Assembly: GCF_023159225.1 (NCBI RefSeq)
Contig: NC_063188.1
Coordinates: 32,791,979-32,855,978 of the forward strand
DNA length: 64,000 nt
Origin: Perognathus longimembris pacificus
Taxonomy: Eukaryota; Chordata; Mammalia; Rodentia; Heteromyidae
Reading direction: 5' to 3'
The position numbers and the translations under genes are program-made. Below are positions 54,310 to 64,000 of this stretch, in pieces. The number at the start of each line of letters is the position of its first letter. Position 1 is the stretch's first letter. The notes below the pieces were generated by a model that saw only the letters and a list, made by a program, of their open reading frames with translations, searched no databases and was not told the DNA's origin.

Positions 54310-55331
54310 CTTGCATTCAACCTTTCTGACTTTTTGTCCCAGCTCCATCAAGTAGGTATGACAGCAATCTGTGATTCTGAAAAAAAATTACGAGCCCATT
54401 CAATGAACCTCACATGTATGCTCCTATGTGTTGGACAGACAGCTTTGCATATACAAAAAAAAGGATTACAGGTTGGAAATATATCACAGTTAATATGTCC
54501 ACATTGCTCCCTTTTGGCCAACGTCTTACCCTAAGCTCTCCTTATTTCTGCTAGAAGCAAAACAGATCATGTAGACTGATGTAAACCAGTTTTCTTTGCT
54601 CTTCCTATCCTTCTAAAATTGGCATTTATATAGAGGTCCGAAGGACAGCTCTGTGAATTTTTGTCCATACTTTAACAGGACCCCTACATCTACAAATTAA
54701 CCTCCTCTCTGCTCCTTGTTCAAGCCAATTTCCCATTTCTTCCACACTATAGCTTATCTAATTGAGAGGAAACTTTCTGATTAAATTAATTTGACTTAAG
54801 GTATCAATAATAACTGCATTAATGTGCTCATTTTCCAAAATAAACGTGCATTTTTGAGGGGAACTTGTTAAAAATATATGTCTCAAATGATACAATTTTA
54901 GCCGAAGTCTGAGGTCCCTTGAATACTTCTCAGGTCTCCCAAGATTCAGTTTTCCTCCAATTCCCATACTGTAAAATTCACCCAAATCTTCTGGTGCTCA
55001 TTTCTTTTCAGCAAGGCTCAAATAGCCATGTTTAATGATGCAACATACTTTTGGTTTTCCCTCCACAGGAAAGGCTGCTAGGCCCCACAGAACGATAGTG
55101 CTGGAGAGGGTGGCAGGAAATCATTCTTGTTCTGTTTGCAGCCACCATCAGAACCTCGAGTCTCTCACAATAGAAATCTACACTTGTCCTACAGGCCCCT
55201 ATGTAATTGTTGACCATATTTCCACAAATGTTAAGAACTTTGTTCTCCCTCTTCCTTTTCTTTTCCTCCTACTTCTACTTCAGAAATCAACCAAGGACCT
55301 GAATCCACAGGGTGATCCACAAAAGAAGGCA
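54310..55331. other. No recognised feature
   Basis: Unique-looking sequence. The 110-codon ORF 55035-55367 runs into the next L1 and has no domain. Confidence 0.4.
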
Positions 55332-55812
55332 CAGAATCACAAGAGCTCAAGAGCTATGCCTATATGAACACATAGGATGATCCTAAGTGAAATGAACTTC
55401 AAGTTATGAAAACAAGTGGTATATCACTGTTGTAGTTATTTTCAACCTTCCATGTGAAACCGTGCCCTTATTTTTTAATTTTTTTCCATATTTCCTTCCT
55501 GTGGCTTTATCCCTAATATCACTGTAACTGATTTTAGTACCCAGGCTATTGTATATATGTCTATTGGAAGTAGGAAGGGAAAGGGAATACCAAACTCGAG
55601 AGACAACGGATAAAAAGACAAACCAAGGCAACAGCAATACTTACAAAACTATACGGTATAAACCAACAGCACAACTTATGGGGGGAGAGGGGAACAGGGA
55701 AGGAGAGGTGGGGGAAAATGATGGAGGAGGTAACAAGTTGGATAAGAAATGTACGCGCTGCCTTACATATGAAACTGTAATCCCTCTGTACTTCACTTTG
55801 ACAATAAAAAAA
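55332..55812 (+). repeat. 5'-truncated L1 3' UTR
   Basis: 'aatcacaagagctcaagagc' to 'cactttgacaataaaaaaaa', including the G-rich tract at 55680-55715. A possible long but imperfect TSD with 'aaagaagg' occurs on both sides. Confidence 0.88.
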
Positions 55813-56883
55813 ATTCTATCCAAGTAAAGAAGGGGCATTTTAGGAGGAGTGAGGTAAAAAATGGCTAAATGCATGCTAAGGGAGGGGAAGATAGCTGTGG
55901 GTGTTCTATTTCCAGGGTAAACATACTCCCCCCTCCCCCCCCCAAATACCAAAAACCTTGTCAGTTGATCAATCAATCTTTGAAGACTGGAGTATTAATA
56001 GGAGTTCAGAAGCTCTTTAAATGAAAGGAACTACTCTAGACAGAATATACTATTTGGGAAACTTTTCCAGGTAGAAGTGGAATGTATTTCTCGGAAGTAG
56101 CTGTGCCTTCACATGGGAGTTATAACCTTATTGTGATGAATGTGACTGTAAAACATATAAATTTAACAGAACTTCATGTCCTCATAAGTACTGTCTTCTT
56201 TAAGGCAGACATGCTGGAAGGCTACATTCTTAACATTCTTCTTTTGAATAATATTTTTGTAAATTATTTTCTAGCTTAATCTCCATATCACAGTGCTCAA
56301 ACTGTGCCCACTTTACTCAAGACAGAAAATGAAAAGAATTACGTGGAATGTGGGAAGGTATGTAAGGTCTTTAATATGACTCACAGTTTCTTAGTCATCA
56401 CCTAGGATTCTTAATCAGGAAGCTGGAAAGATGCTCTCCATAACAATGGAAACAGCTTACTTGATTAAAGGTGATGACATTGGTCTAACTCTCTTTTTGA
56501 ATCATATGTAACTTGAATTAATGGTCACCCATTCTTCCAGATTGTTTGTATATGGAGAACTAAATAGAGTTTAGGAGAAATCTTCTATGTTCCTACCCTT
56601 TCTGAAACAAATTCCATGTGACACATTAATACAGGCAAAAGCAAGTGACCTGTCCTAAGGAACAGATATGTTATAAATCTGAACAGATTCATGCCATTGA
56701 GTATTCCAAGATGTCAGAGGATAACTGGATCAGCACTCTTATCCTGGAAACTTTCAAAGAGGTTGATAGGATATACACATGAGGCTTAGTTATCAGAAGT
56801 TTTGGAGAGACTGAGAAGTATGAAAATACACAACTGTCATTTAAATTTAACACTAAGAAAGTATAACACTTAATATACATTTT
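55813..56883. other. No recognised feature
   Basis: Contains a C-run at 55928-55943. Otherwise unique-looking. Confidence 0.4.
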
Positions 56884-56960
56884 GGGATGGAGCTTGGTGA
56901 TTATGGGCATATAAATCCTGGATTCAAATAACTGTTGGGCCTTGCAAATTTCATATTGTG
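56884..56960 (+). repeat. MIR-like fragment (weak)
   Basis: 'gcttggtgattatgggcata' ... 'ctgttgggccttgcaaattt' resembles the tRNA-like head and start of the MIR core. Confidence 0.4.
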
Positions 56961-57157
56961 TCTATAAACAGCATTACTACAACGTTCATTTAACTGTAAA
57001 GGAACAAAAAAATTCAGTTAAGGGTACAGATGAATCAAACGTCAGACAGTGTTAGTTCCAAAGTAAAGATGAACCATAATGTGTACGTACCTACTATGTG
57101 CTTTAATTAAGTTTCTTCAAAATATAACTGGATAACTAGAGGTGAAGTAAGGGCTAT

Positions 57158-57290
57158 TATACCTATTTTGATAAGGAATAAACCAGGATTCAGAGAGGAA
57201 AACTAACTTGCCTAAAGATACATAGACAATAATTGGTGGAACAGGTTTGAACATAGAGCTCAGATTCCTTAGTTTGTACTTGTAGTTAGT
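57158..57290 (-). repeat. MIR SINE
   Basis: 'cagagaggaaaactaacttg', 'cctaaagatacatagacaat' and 'aggtttgaacatagagctca' are the classic antisense MIR order. Confidence 0.75.
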
Positions 57291-57440
57291 ATATTAAGCT
57301 ACTCTGTAAAATATAAGCAGCAGTAAGATCCCAGATTGGCATTGCTGACACTAAAATGTAGGTAGAAGAATTAAGTAATGTTGTGAACAATGATTATAAA
57401 TTGGCGGCACATGTTTTGTTTGGCCTGCACAATGTTTCTT

Positions 57441-57585
57441 TTTTTCTTTTTTATTGGTTGGGTTTTTTATTAACTGTATGGTTTTTATTTTTTATTTTTT
57501 GGTCTTTTCTTTTTTGGTACTGGGGATTGAACCCAGGATGTTGTACTTGCTAGGCAAGCACTTTGCCACGGAGCTACATCCCAGC
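57441..57585 (-). repeat. ID-like monomer with long A-rich tail and 17 bp TSD
   Basis: 'ggtactggggattgaaccca' ... 'gccacggagctacatcccag' is an antisense ID element with well-kept A and B boxes and a 70 bp A-rich tail (57441-57510). The perfect TSD CCTGCACAATGTTTCTT is at 57424-57440 and 57586-57602. ID-type monomers were therefore mobile more recently than most here. Confidence 0.92.
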
Positions 57586-57602
57586 CCTGCACAATGTTTC
57601 TT

Positions 57603-58364
57603 AAAATATTGAACTTATTGACTGTCTAAGATGAGAAATTTTCACATAAAAAAATCCTGATTTTCAGTCCTTTTCACACACTCAAAAAAATCAGAAGGCC
57701 TGGCCACACAGGGTTTGCAAACCTGCACTAAAAAAATCATTGTACATACATTGCTTTTCAGCTTGCAAAAGTTTCTATCATCTCCTAAACGTAGACTGCA
57801 GCACTCATTAAGCTAACTGCCTACCCCCTGAAATATTGTGATTTAGAATGGAGAGTTTCCATGGTTATAATAGAGGTTATTTTTTTCTTTGAAATAGATG
57901 CCACCTTCTGAAAGAGACAGCAAGAAAGTAGGACATGACATTCATTGAGAGGTGACTCTAGGTGCAGAAATATCTACATGGCTCATTTGACTAATGTTCA
58001 GAAGGAGTTGGAATCATTGTGATGTCATCCATCAACCTAGCTGAAAATTGGTCAGTTTTGTTGTTCAGAAGAATGGAATGCTATTTTTTCTCTTGCTTGT
58101 TTATAATTCAGGGTGGAATTGTAACCATTTTTAGTTGGCAAATAGAAAGGACAATGAAAATGCCTGGTGTCTTAGGTAAGGTAGATCTCTTGTAAGGAAT
58201 CAGATGTAGCAGAGGTGCTATTTTCTCACTGAAATGTAGTCTTAAAGTAATAAAAGTTAACAGGAAGAAGATTGCCCAACTATATTATGTGTTGGGAGAA
58301 AAATGTGTGAAGTAAAGCAGGATACTTGCTTATTTAAAATAAAACAAAATTTCCTAAAGGACTT
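57603..58364. other. No recognised feature
   Basis: AT-rich, unique-looking. Confidence 0.4.
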
Positions 58365-58379
58365 ATATTTCCAACTATT

Positions 58380-58577
58380 TTCTTTTCGCCAGCCCTGGGG
58401 CTTGGACTCAGGGCCTGGGCACTGTCCCTGGCTTCTTTTTGCTCAAGGCTAGCACTCTACCTCTTGAGCCACAGCGCCACTTCCGGCTTTTGCTGTTTAT
58501 GTGGTGCTAAGGAAACTAACCCATGGCTTTGTGCATGCTAGGCAAGCACTCTACCACTAAGCCACATTCCCAGCCAC
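58380..58577 (-). repeat. IDL-Geo SINE with perfect 15 bp TSD
   Basis: Antisense full dimer. TSD ATATTTCCAACTATT at 58365-58379 and 58578-58592. Confidence 0.95.
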
Positions 58578-58639
58578 ATATTTCCAACTATTATAACTCA
58601 AAAATATTAAGAAAAGCAATCCAGTCCGAAAATGATCAA

Positions 58640-59050
58640 ATGTTTTGCATGGAAATTTTTGCAAATAAAACATACAAAAGCATATGAAAAAGCACTATAC
58701 AATCACTGGAGAAATAACAAACCAGACTTACAATGAGATACCATTTACACTTACTAGTACAGAGCTACAATAAACAAAAAACAGAATTGTAGAGGATGTG
58801 GAAAAATTGGAATCCTGACTCATTTCTGATGGGAATGTGAAATAATATGGCAGCTTGTGTAATGAGTTTAAGTTTACCAGGCAGCTACTACACGAGTAGG
58901 CAATTCCATTCCTAGGTATATATCCAGGAAAAATAACATATCTGCATAAAAATGTGTCCATTGAATTATTCATACTATTCTCAAAGTGACAACAGCCTCA
59001 ATTTCATCAACAAACAAAAGGTTAAAGAAAATGTAGTATATTTATATAAT
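58640..59050 (+). repeat. Ancient L1M, left part
   Basis: 'aatcactggagaaataacaa', 'gttgtagaggatgtgg'-like and 'cattcctaggtatatatcca' blocks follow old mammalian L1 ORF2 C-terminus. It is split at 59062 by a younger L1. Confidence 0.75.
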
Positions 59051-59061
59051 AGAATATTATT

Positions 59062-59471
59062 TTTTGCATTTTATTTTTTGTTTATATATTTTAAGTAGTT
59101 ATATGAAGGAGTTGCCATTCAATGAAGAAGTTTATGAATACAATGCCTCTTGATCAATGTCTTCCCTTTTAACATTCTCATCCACTCATCCCATCCTACA
59201 CTTTCCCCGACATTTCTTAATTTTTAGGCTGCATATTCAATTTTTTTCCACTTAAAACAATTTATGTATACAATGTATCTTGATCTGTATCGTCCCTTCA
59301 ACATTTTCAGCCCCCTTTGACCCACTCATTCCCTTACTCTTCTCAATTCTGTGGCATATACAGTGCATTCTTGCCTGCATTCTATTTCCCCCATTCATCC
59401 TTTCATTCCTTCTCCCCTCCCTCTCTTGCAAGTACCAACTTCCTGGTACTTATTTTGTTGGGCTTTGACTC
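59062..59471 (-). repeat. Older-family rodent L1 3' UTR with an internal duplication
   Basis: Antisense 'ttttaagtagttatatgaag' and following. TSD AGAATATTATT at 59051-59061 and 59472-59482. A roughly 130 bp block is present twice (about 59124-59250 and 59257-59400). Confidence 0.85.
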
Positions 59472-59482
59472 AGAATATTATT

Positions 59483-59870
59483 CAGCCATAAAAAAGAATA
59501 ACATACTGATACATATTATGGTATAAAAGTACTTTGGAAACATGTCAAGAGAAAGAAGTCATACCAACATATGCTGTATACATGTATTTATATGAAATGC
59601 CAGAACAGGCAAATTTGTAGAGACAGAAAATTGATTAGTTGGTTGCTCAAGGACTGGAAAAAGAGTTTGGAAGGAATGAGAGGAAGGAATGAGAGGAGGG
59701 ATTACTAATAGGTATGGAGCTTCTTCTTGGGATTATCAAGCTATTCTATAGTTAAGTAATGTAAGTGATTTCACATCTTTCTGAAATAGTAAAAGCCATT
59801 GAATTGTACATCTCATACAAGAGAATTGCATACTACATAAATTGTATCTTTATAAGACCAATAAGAAAGA
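59483..59870 (+). repeat. Ancient L1M 3' UTR, right part
   Basis: 'atatgaaatgccagaacagg', 'caaatttgtagagacagaaa' and 'aagccattgaattgtacatc' are characteristic of L1M 3' UTRs. Confidence 0.8.
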
Positions 59871-60096
59871 ATTTATAAAGACATAAGTACTGACATTCCA
59901 TTGGTTCCTAAACTTGAGAAAAGGAATAGATTTAAGAAATTTCTCTTCTTTACTGAGCTTTCCCTTTCTTCTCTAACTCCTCCAAAGGTTTTTAAGTCAC
60001 AGTCCCTTAAGAAGTCAGCTTAAACCTTCAAGTTTATGGGAAAGCTTGGAGATTTCCTTTTAGCACAAAGGATCCACTCAAAATAAAAGGACTCAG

Positions 60097-60302
60097 GGCT
60101 GGGGATATAGCCTAGTGGCAAGAGTGCCTGCCTCGGATACATGAGGCCCTAGGTTCGATTCCCCAGCACCACATATACAGAAAACGGCCAGAAGCGGCGC
60201 TGTGGCTCAAGTGGCAGAGTGCTAGCCTTGAGCGGGAAGAAGCCAGGGACAGTGCTCAGGCCCTGAGTCCAAGGCCCAGGACTGGCCAAAAAAAAATAAA
60301 AT
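60097..60302 (+). repeat. IDL-Geo SINE, near consensus (first of a tandem pair)
   Basis: Complete dimer with A(9) then (TAAAA)n tail. The flanking 17 bp AAAATAAAAGGACTCAG is at 60080-60096 and 60303-60319. Confidence 0.95.
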
Positions 60303-60319
60303 AAAATAAAAGGACTCAG

Positions 60320-60536
60320 GCTGGGAATGTGGGTTAGCGGGAGGGTGCTTGCCTAGCATGCACGAAGCCCTGGGTTCGATTCTTCAGCACTACATAAATA
60401 GAAAAATCTGGACATGGCACTGTGGCTCAAGTGGTAGAGTGCTAGCCTTGGGCATAAAAGCAAAAGAAGCTCAAGGACAGTGCTCAGGCCCCCAGTCCAA
60501 GCACCAGGACTGGCAAAAGACAAAAACACACAAACA
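60320..60536 (+). repeat. IDL-Geo SINE, older second copy of the pair
   Basis: A diverged dimer starting directly after the repeated target sequence. Its right flank has a third copy, AAAATAAAAGGATTCTG (60537-60553, 15 of 17). The first copy inserted at the 5' boundary of this one. Confidence 0.9.
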
Positions 60537-60701
60537 AAAATAAAAGGATTCTGGCTTCATTCCTTATATATGTATATATATTTTCTTTGTTTTCCAGGAC
60601 ACTCTCTTCAGTGAAGCTGCTCTTTACTTCAGTGTGTCTGAATATAATATTCAATACAAAAAATAATTATGTAATAGATCTTGCTATAAAACCCAATATG
60701 G

Positions 60702-60795
60702 GGGGCTGGGAGTATGGCCTAGTGGTAGAGTGCTTGCCTCGTATACTTAAAGCCCTGGGTTCAATTCGTCAGTACCAAATATATAGGAAAAAACC
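60702..60795 (+). repeat. IDL left half only
   Basis: 'gggctgggagtatggcctag' to 'gggttcaattcgtcagtacc' with an A-rich end and no Geo half. Confidence 0.85.
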
Positions 60796-60974
60796 TCAAT
60801 ACACCACACAGTATTCTCACAGTCTATCATTAAAAATACCTTGAGAAGGATGAATATAGTTTAGACATATCTATATTAAAAACAATTCCATAATTTCTTT
60901 TGATATATGATCTAGGCAATCTCTGTCTCAGTTTCTTCTACAGTGAAACCTAAATGGTGTAGGAGAGTCTTCTT

Positions 60975-61039
60975 TTTAAAAAAATTAATTCATTGATTGT
61001 CAAAGTGATATACCAGAGGGGTTATAGTTTCATATGTAA
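60975..61039 (-). repeat. L1 3' terminus of a very short twin-primed insertion
   Basis: Antisense terminal L1 sequence ('agtgatataccagaggggtt') ending at 'ttacatatg' in sense. TSD TAGGAGAGTCTTCTT (60960-60974) and TAGGAGATTCTTCTT (61132-61146), 14 of 15. Confidence 0.88.
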
Positions 61040-61131
61040 GGGAAGGGGAACATCAAAATGGAGAGAGAAAGGAGAAAAGGTGAACCAATGCAACAGCAAT
61101 ACTTACAAAACTATATGCTATAAACCAACTT
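61040..61131 (+). repeat. Inverted L1 segment of the same insertion
   Basis: Plus-strand internal L1 3' UTR ('ggggaacatcaaaatggaga' ... 'ctatatgctataaaccaact'), upstream in L1 order of the adjoining antisense piece. About 110 bp between the two is lost. Confidence 0.88.
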
Positions 61132-61146
61132 TAGGAGATTCTTCTT

Positions 61147-61742
61147 AATAAAGAATTCTGGTAGGAAAAATCTCTGATGAACCTAAAGAGGAAGTAGGAT
61201 AAAAGAAAGAATGGGTATCTTCTAGGGGTGAGAGGGACTAGTCATTACCAGAGAGCTTATAAATAACTCTGAACAGGCTGACAGTTCTTCAGCAATAAGA
61301 CCACAAATAAATTACCCTGACTATGATAAAAAGCTTTTCTATTGATGTGGAAGAAAGACTTTAAAGAGGAAACTCCCAGGCAATTCCTGGTTTTATCTAA
61401 GACTTCCCTTTCTCAATTTAAAACTCAAATGATTTCCTTCTGTGGTTTTACCAATGGAGCAGAGGTCTGATAAGATTGTTTCCTTCCTGTACTTGGAACT
61501 ATGCCACCTCACTTAGAAGAAGTAACAGACTTGTCTTTCTGATCTGGCTCAGAACTCAGTGGAACAAAAACACATGAGATACAGAACCACATAATACAGA
61601 GACAGGCTAACATGATGAGCCCTAGGTGAGCTGGAATGGACTTTGACTTGGATCCTTCATCTCTATCTCTGTGAATGCTCACCATCTCACAAATGATCTT
61701 GCAATGCCTAGCTAGTGCATAAGTTGAACAATGAAGATAGCC
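61147..61742. other. No recognised feature
   Basis: Unique-looking sequence. Confidence 0.4.
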
Positions 61743-62131
61743 TGCATTTTAGTCCTTTTGGGCAAAGTACTGTGGCCTGGGTAATCAATAATTCATCTAA
61801 CTATTCATATAATAATTCAATAATTCATAAATTAATTTCTTAAACTTCTGGAGGCTAGGAGTTCAGGATCAAGAGGGCTGAATATTTGTTGTCACTGCTT
61901 CTGAAGTGCCATCTTTCTGCTGTAGCTTGTGGACAGGATGAATGTTATGTCTTCACATGATAGAAGAAATTGATTGTATGTAAAGGGGTGAACTCCCACC
62001 GTCAAGGTCTTTGTAAAGATACCAAATTTTATTCATGAATACTTAGTATCTAAAGGACACATGTCATAATACTGTTTTGAGTGGAATTAAGTTTCAGCAC
62101 ATGAATTTTGAGGAATATTCAGACCATAACA
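61743..62131 (-). repeat. MaLR 3' LTR, minus strand
   Basis: In sense it starts TGTTATGGTCTG (right edge, 62131) and ends GGACTAAAATGCA (left edge, 61743), with 'gaattttgaggaatattcag' and 'cttctggaggctaggagttc' blocks of MLT1/MST-type LTRs. Confidence 0.75.
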
Positions 62132-63236
62132 TTCTACCTTTACCCACAAAATTCACATCTTTTTCACATGAAAAATACAGCCATTCCATTCCAACAGCCC
62201 CCCAAATCTTTCCAACATCAACTCAAATCCAAAGTCCAAAGTCTCATTTAAGTTAGATATGGGTGAGATTCAAAGTTTCATTTTGAGGGAAATTTCCCTC
62301 CAGCTGTGAGCCTGTGAAATCAAATAAGTTATGTGTTTCGAAGCACAATGACGATACAAACATAGAATAGATACTACTGTTCCAAAATGGAGAAATAGAC
62401 AAGAAAAGAGAAACAGGTCCCAACTTAGTTCAAACCCAACATAGTAAACAATGTTAAAACTTCATGGCTTGAGAATAATATGGGACTCCATGTCCTGCCT
62501 TCTGGACCCACTGGAGCAAGGTCTGGGTCTCTAAGAATTGACAGGATGACATTCCCATAGCTTTGTAGGTACAACTCATACAGTAGCTCTCATGGGTTGA
62601 AGTTCATACAGGCCCTGTCGTTTTCTCAGTTCAGAGTTGCGTAAAGGTAGTTCTGTATTTCTGGAGTTTCTGGTGCTTGGTAGCATTACCCTCATAGCAG
62701 CACTAAGCATTCCACCAAGTGTGAACTCTTTGTGGTGGCCCTGACCTGATGCCTGTGGCAGGCATTATTTAACAAGGGTTCTCTAAAACAGCCTTTGAAA
62801 TCTAGATGGCAGTAGCATGCCTCTACAACTTTTATACTCTATAGACTTACAGAGTTAGTATGAGAAGTAGATCTGGGCAAAACCTAAGGCTGAATAGGCT
62901 CCCTGGACTGTCTTTTTTTGACTAATTCTGCTCTGAAGTCCTAGCATTCTGGGCATGTGATTGAAGTGGCTACCAGTCTGGAAGATTTACAAAATGCTTT
63001 TGGTGTCATTCTCTAATTGGCTTGATAAAGATCCCCTGTCTTCCTTCTAGTTATACAAACGTCCGTGTCAAATGATGCTGCTACATGCCCTGGCCTGCAT
63101 AGCCGGCTGAGAATTTATACTTTTTATGCTCTGTTTCCCTTTTGGGTATAAATTTCAACTTTGAGAGAAAACATATAGCTCCCCAAATGCTCTGTTATTT
63201 AACTATTACATCTTAAGTCATAACTCACAATTTTTT

Positions 63237-63494
63237 ATACTTATTTATTGTCAAAGTGGTGTACAGAGAGATTACAGTTCATACATTAGGCCATGGGTAC
63301 ATTTCTTGTACTGTTTGTTACCTCCTCCCTCATTGCCCCCTCCCCCTTCCCCCTTTCCCTCTCCCCCCCATGAGTTGTACAGTTGTTTACACCAAATGGT
63401 TTTGCTAGTATTGCTTTTGGAGTCATTTGTCTTTTTATCTTTTGTCTCTCAATTTTGATATTCCCTTTCACTTCCCTAGTTCTAACACCAGTAT
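63237..63494 (-). repeat. L1 3' end with 15 bp TSD
   Basis: Antisense terminal 258 bp including the complement of the G-rich tract ('ccccctcccccttccccctt'). TSD AACTCACAATTTTTT (63222-63236) and AATTCACAATTTTTT (63495-63509), 14 of 15. Confidence 0.92.
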
Positions 63495-63564
63495 AATTCA
63501 CAATTTTTTCTCTTCCTCCCAGTGTTAGAACATGAATATAATTCAGACATATTTTTTTGCCTTC

Positions 63565-63611
63565 AGCTCAAGGCTAGTGCTCTACCACTTGAGCCACAGT
63601 GCCACTTCCAT
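63565..63611 (-). repeat. Geo SINE fragment
   Basis: 'cagctcaaggctagtgctct' ... 'gccacagtgccacttcca' is about half of an antisense Geo module, without its tRNA-like B box or tail. Confidence 0.75.
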
Positions 63612-63754
63612 CAAATCTATATATTTTTATTCTTTTCCTAATAATTTTGATGCACAGTTGGCTGAATCCATGGATACAGAACCCATAGAGAGAAAAGGCT
63701 TACCCTATTGTTACAGAAACACCTCCATATCTCTGATAACTATTTTTACATTAG

Positions 63755-64000
63755 TCCATTCACATTGTCACAATAAAATACTGGAATTGCATAATTTATA
63801 AATACTAATCATTTATTGCCCATAGTCCTGGAAGATTGAAGTCTAAGATTAATCTATCAGCAGGTTTTGGTGTGTGGTGAATGGCACCTTCTTGCTGCAT
63901 CCTCTAGAGGGAAAGAACACTGTGCCCTCATATGGCAGAACATGTAAGGGTGAAAAAGAATGTGAACTCCCTTTGGCAAGCTTTTTAAAAATATCAATTT
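63755..64000 (-). repeat. MaLR 5' LTR, minus strand, cut by the window edge
   Basis: The complement of 'acattagtccattcacattg' gives an LTR end '...TGGACTAATGT'. 'ttgctgcatcctctagaggg' and 'tgccctcatatggcagaaca' match the same blocks as the LTR at 61743, so the two LTRs bracket the internal region. Confidence 0.7.

Larger units (their letters stand above)
62132..63754 (-). repeat. MaLR internal region, decayed, with two later insertions
   Basis: 'aaatccaaagtccaaagtct', 'agctgtgagcctgtgaaatc' and 'gcctttgaaatctagatggc' follow the order of ERVL-MaLR internal sequence in antisense, without any open frame. It carries an L1 3' end (63237-63494) and a Geo fragment (63565-63611). Confidence 0.65.

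Noticed and set aside
55332..55840. Imperfect TSD around an L1 3' end
   Set aside because: Only 'atcca' and 'aaagaagg' match on the two sides, so it is kept out as uncertain.

Overview
The window looks like mammalian, gene-free nuclear DNA from a geomyoid rodent (kangaroo rat, pocket mouse or pocket gopher group). The assignment rests on about ten copies of a dimeric SINE: a left half resembling tRNA-Ala-derived ID elements is fused to a right half ending in 'gactggc'-A(n). This matches my knowledge of IDL-Geo, described from Dipodomys and limited to Geomyoidea. It was not confirmed by a search. No host protein-coding gene, tRNA, rRNA, CRISPR array or bacterial feature can be supported. The only protein-like segments are decayed L1 ORF2 pieces (best: an RT domain with the FADD motif on the minus strand near 47,000-48,000) and a mariner-type transposase remnant near 19,000.

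Layout. 1-5,300: an ancient L1 carrying an IDL-Geo SINE, plus young L1 3' ends. 5,690-6,170: an unclassified promoter- or LTR-like segment. 6,250-10,200: decayed SINEs, a twin-primed L1 and a MaLR LTR. 10,200-19,600: mostly unrecognised sequence with a second inverted L1, microsatellites and the mariner remnant. 19,621-21,820: a 2.2 kb L1 with target-site duplications (TSDs). 24,127-24,640: a GC-rich LTR-like block. 25,600-31,600: MaLR-type LTRs, old L1 and SINEs. 32,064-35,800: small L1 insertions, a near-perfect IDL-Geo and L2. 37,225-38,811: a four-level nest (SINE > L1 > twin-primed L1 > solo LTR). 39,006-39,243: MER20. 43,511-48,158: a three-level nest (SINE > L1 with a splice-like internal deletion > 3 kb L1). 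49,448-50,016: a retroviral PPT-U3-R segment ending in poly(A). 52,400-61,150: SINE and L1 insertions with clean TSDs, including a 36 bp L1. 61,743-64,000: a decayed MaLR provirus on the minus strand.

The elements interact only by nesting and by sharing the L1 machinery. L1 supplies A-tails, TSDs and inversions for itself and for the SINEs. Insertion order can be read from which TSD is interrupted: B1-like/Geo composites are hosts, L1 and IDL-Geo interrupt them, and one ERV solo LTR is youngest in its stack. The most interesting observations are the splice-like L1 deletion, the two fully resolvable nests, at least four twin-priming inversions, an L1-SINE chimera, the poly(A)-ended retroviral segment and a covarying hairpin in an older L1 3' UTR. 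All coordinates were read by eye. Family names are from memory of consensus features and need a RepeatMasker-type check.
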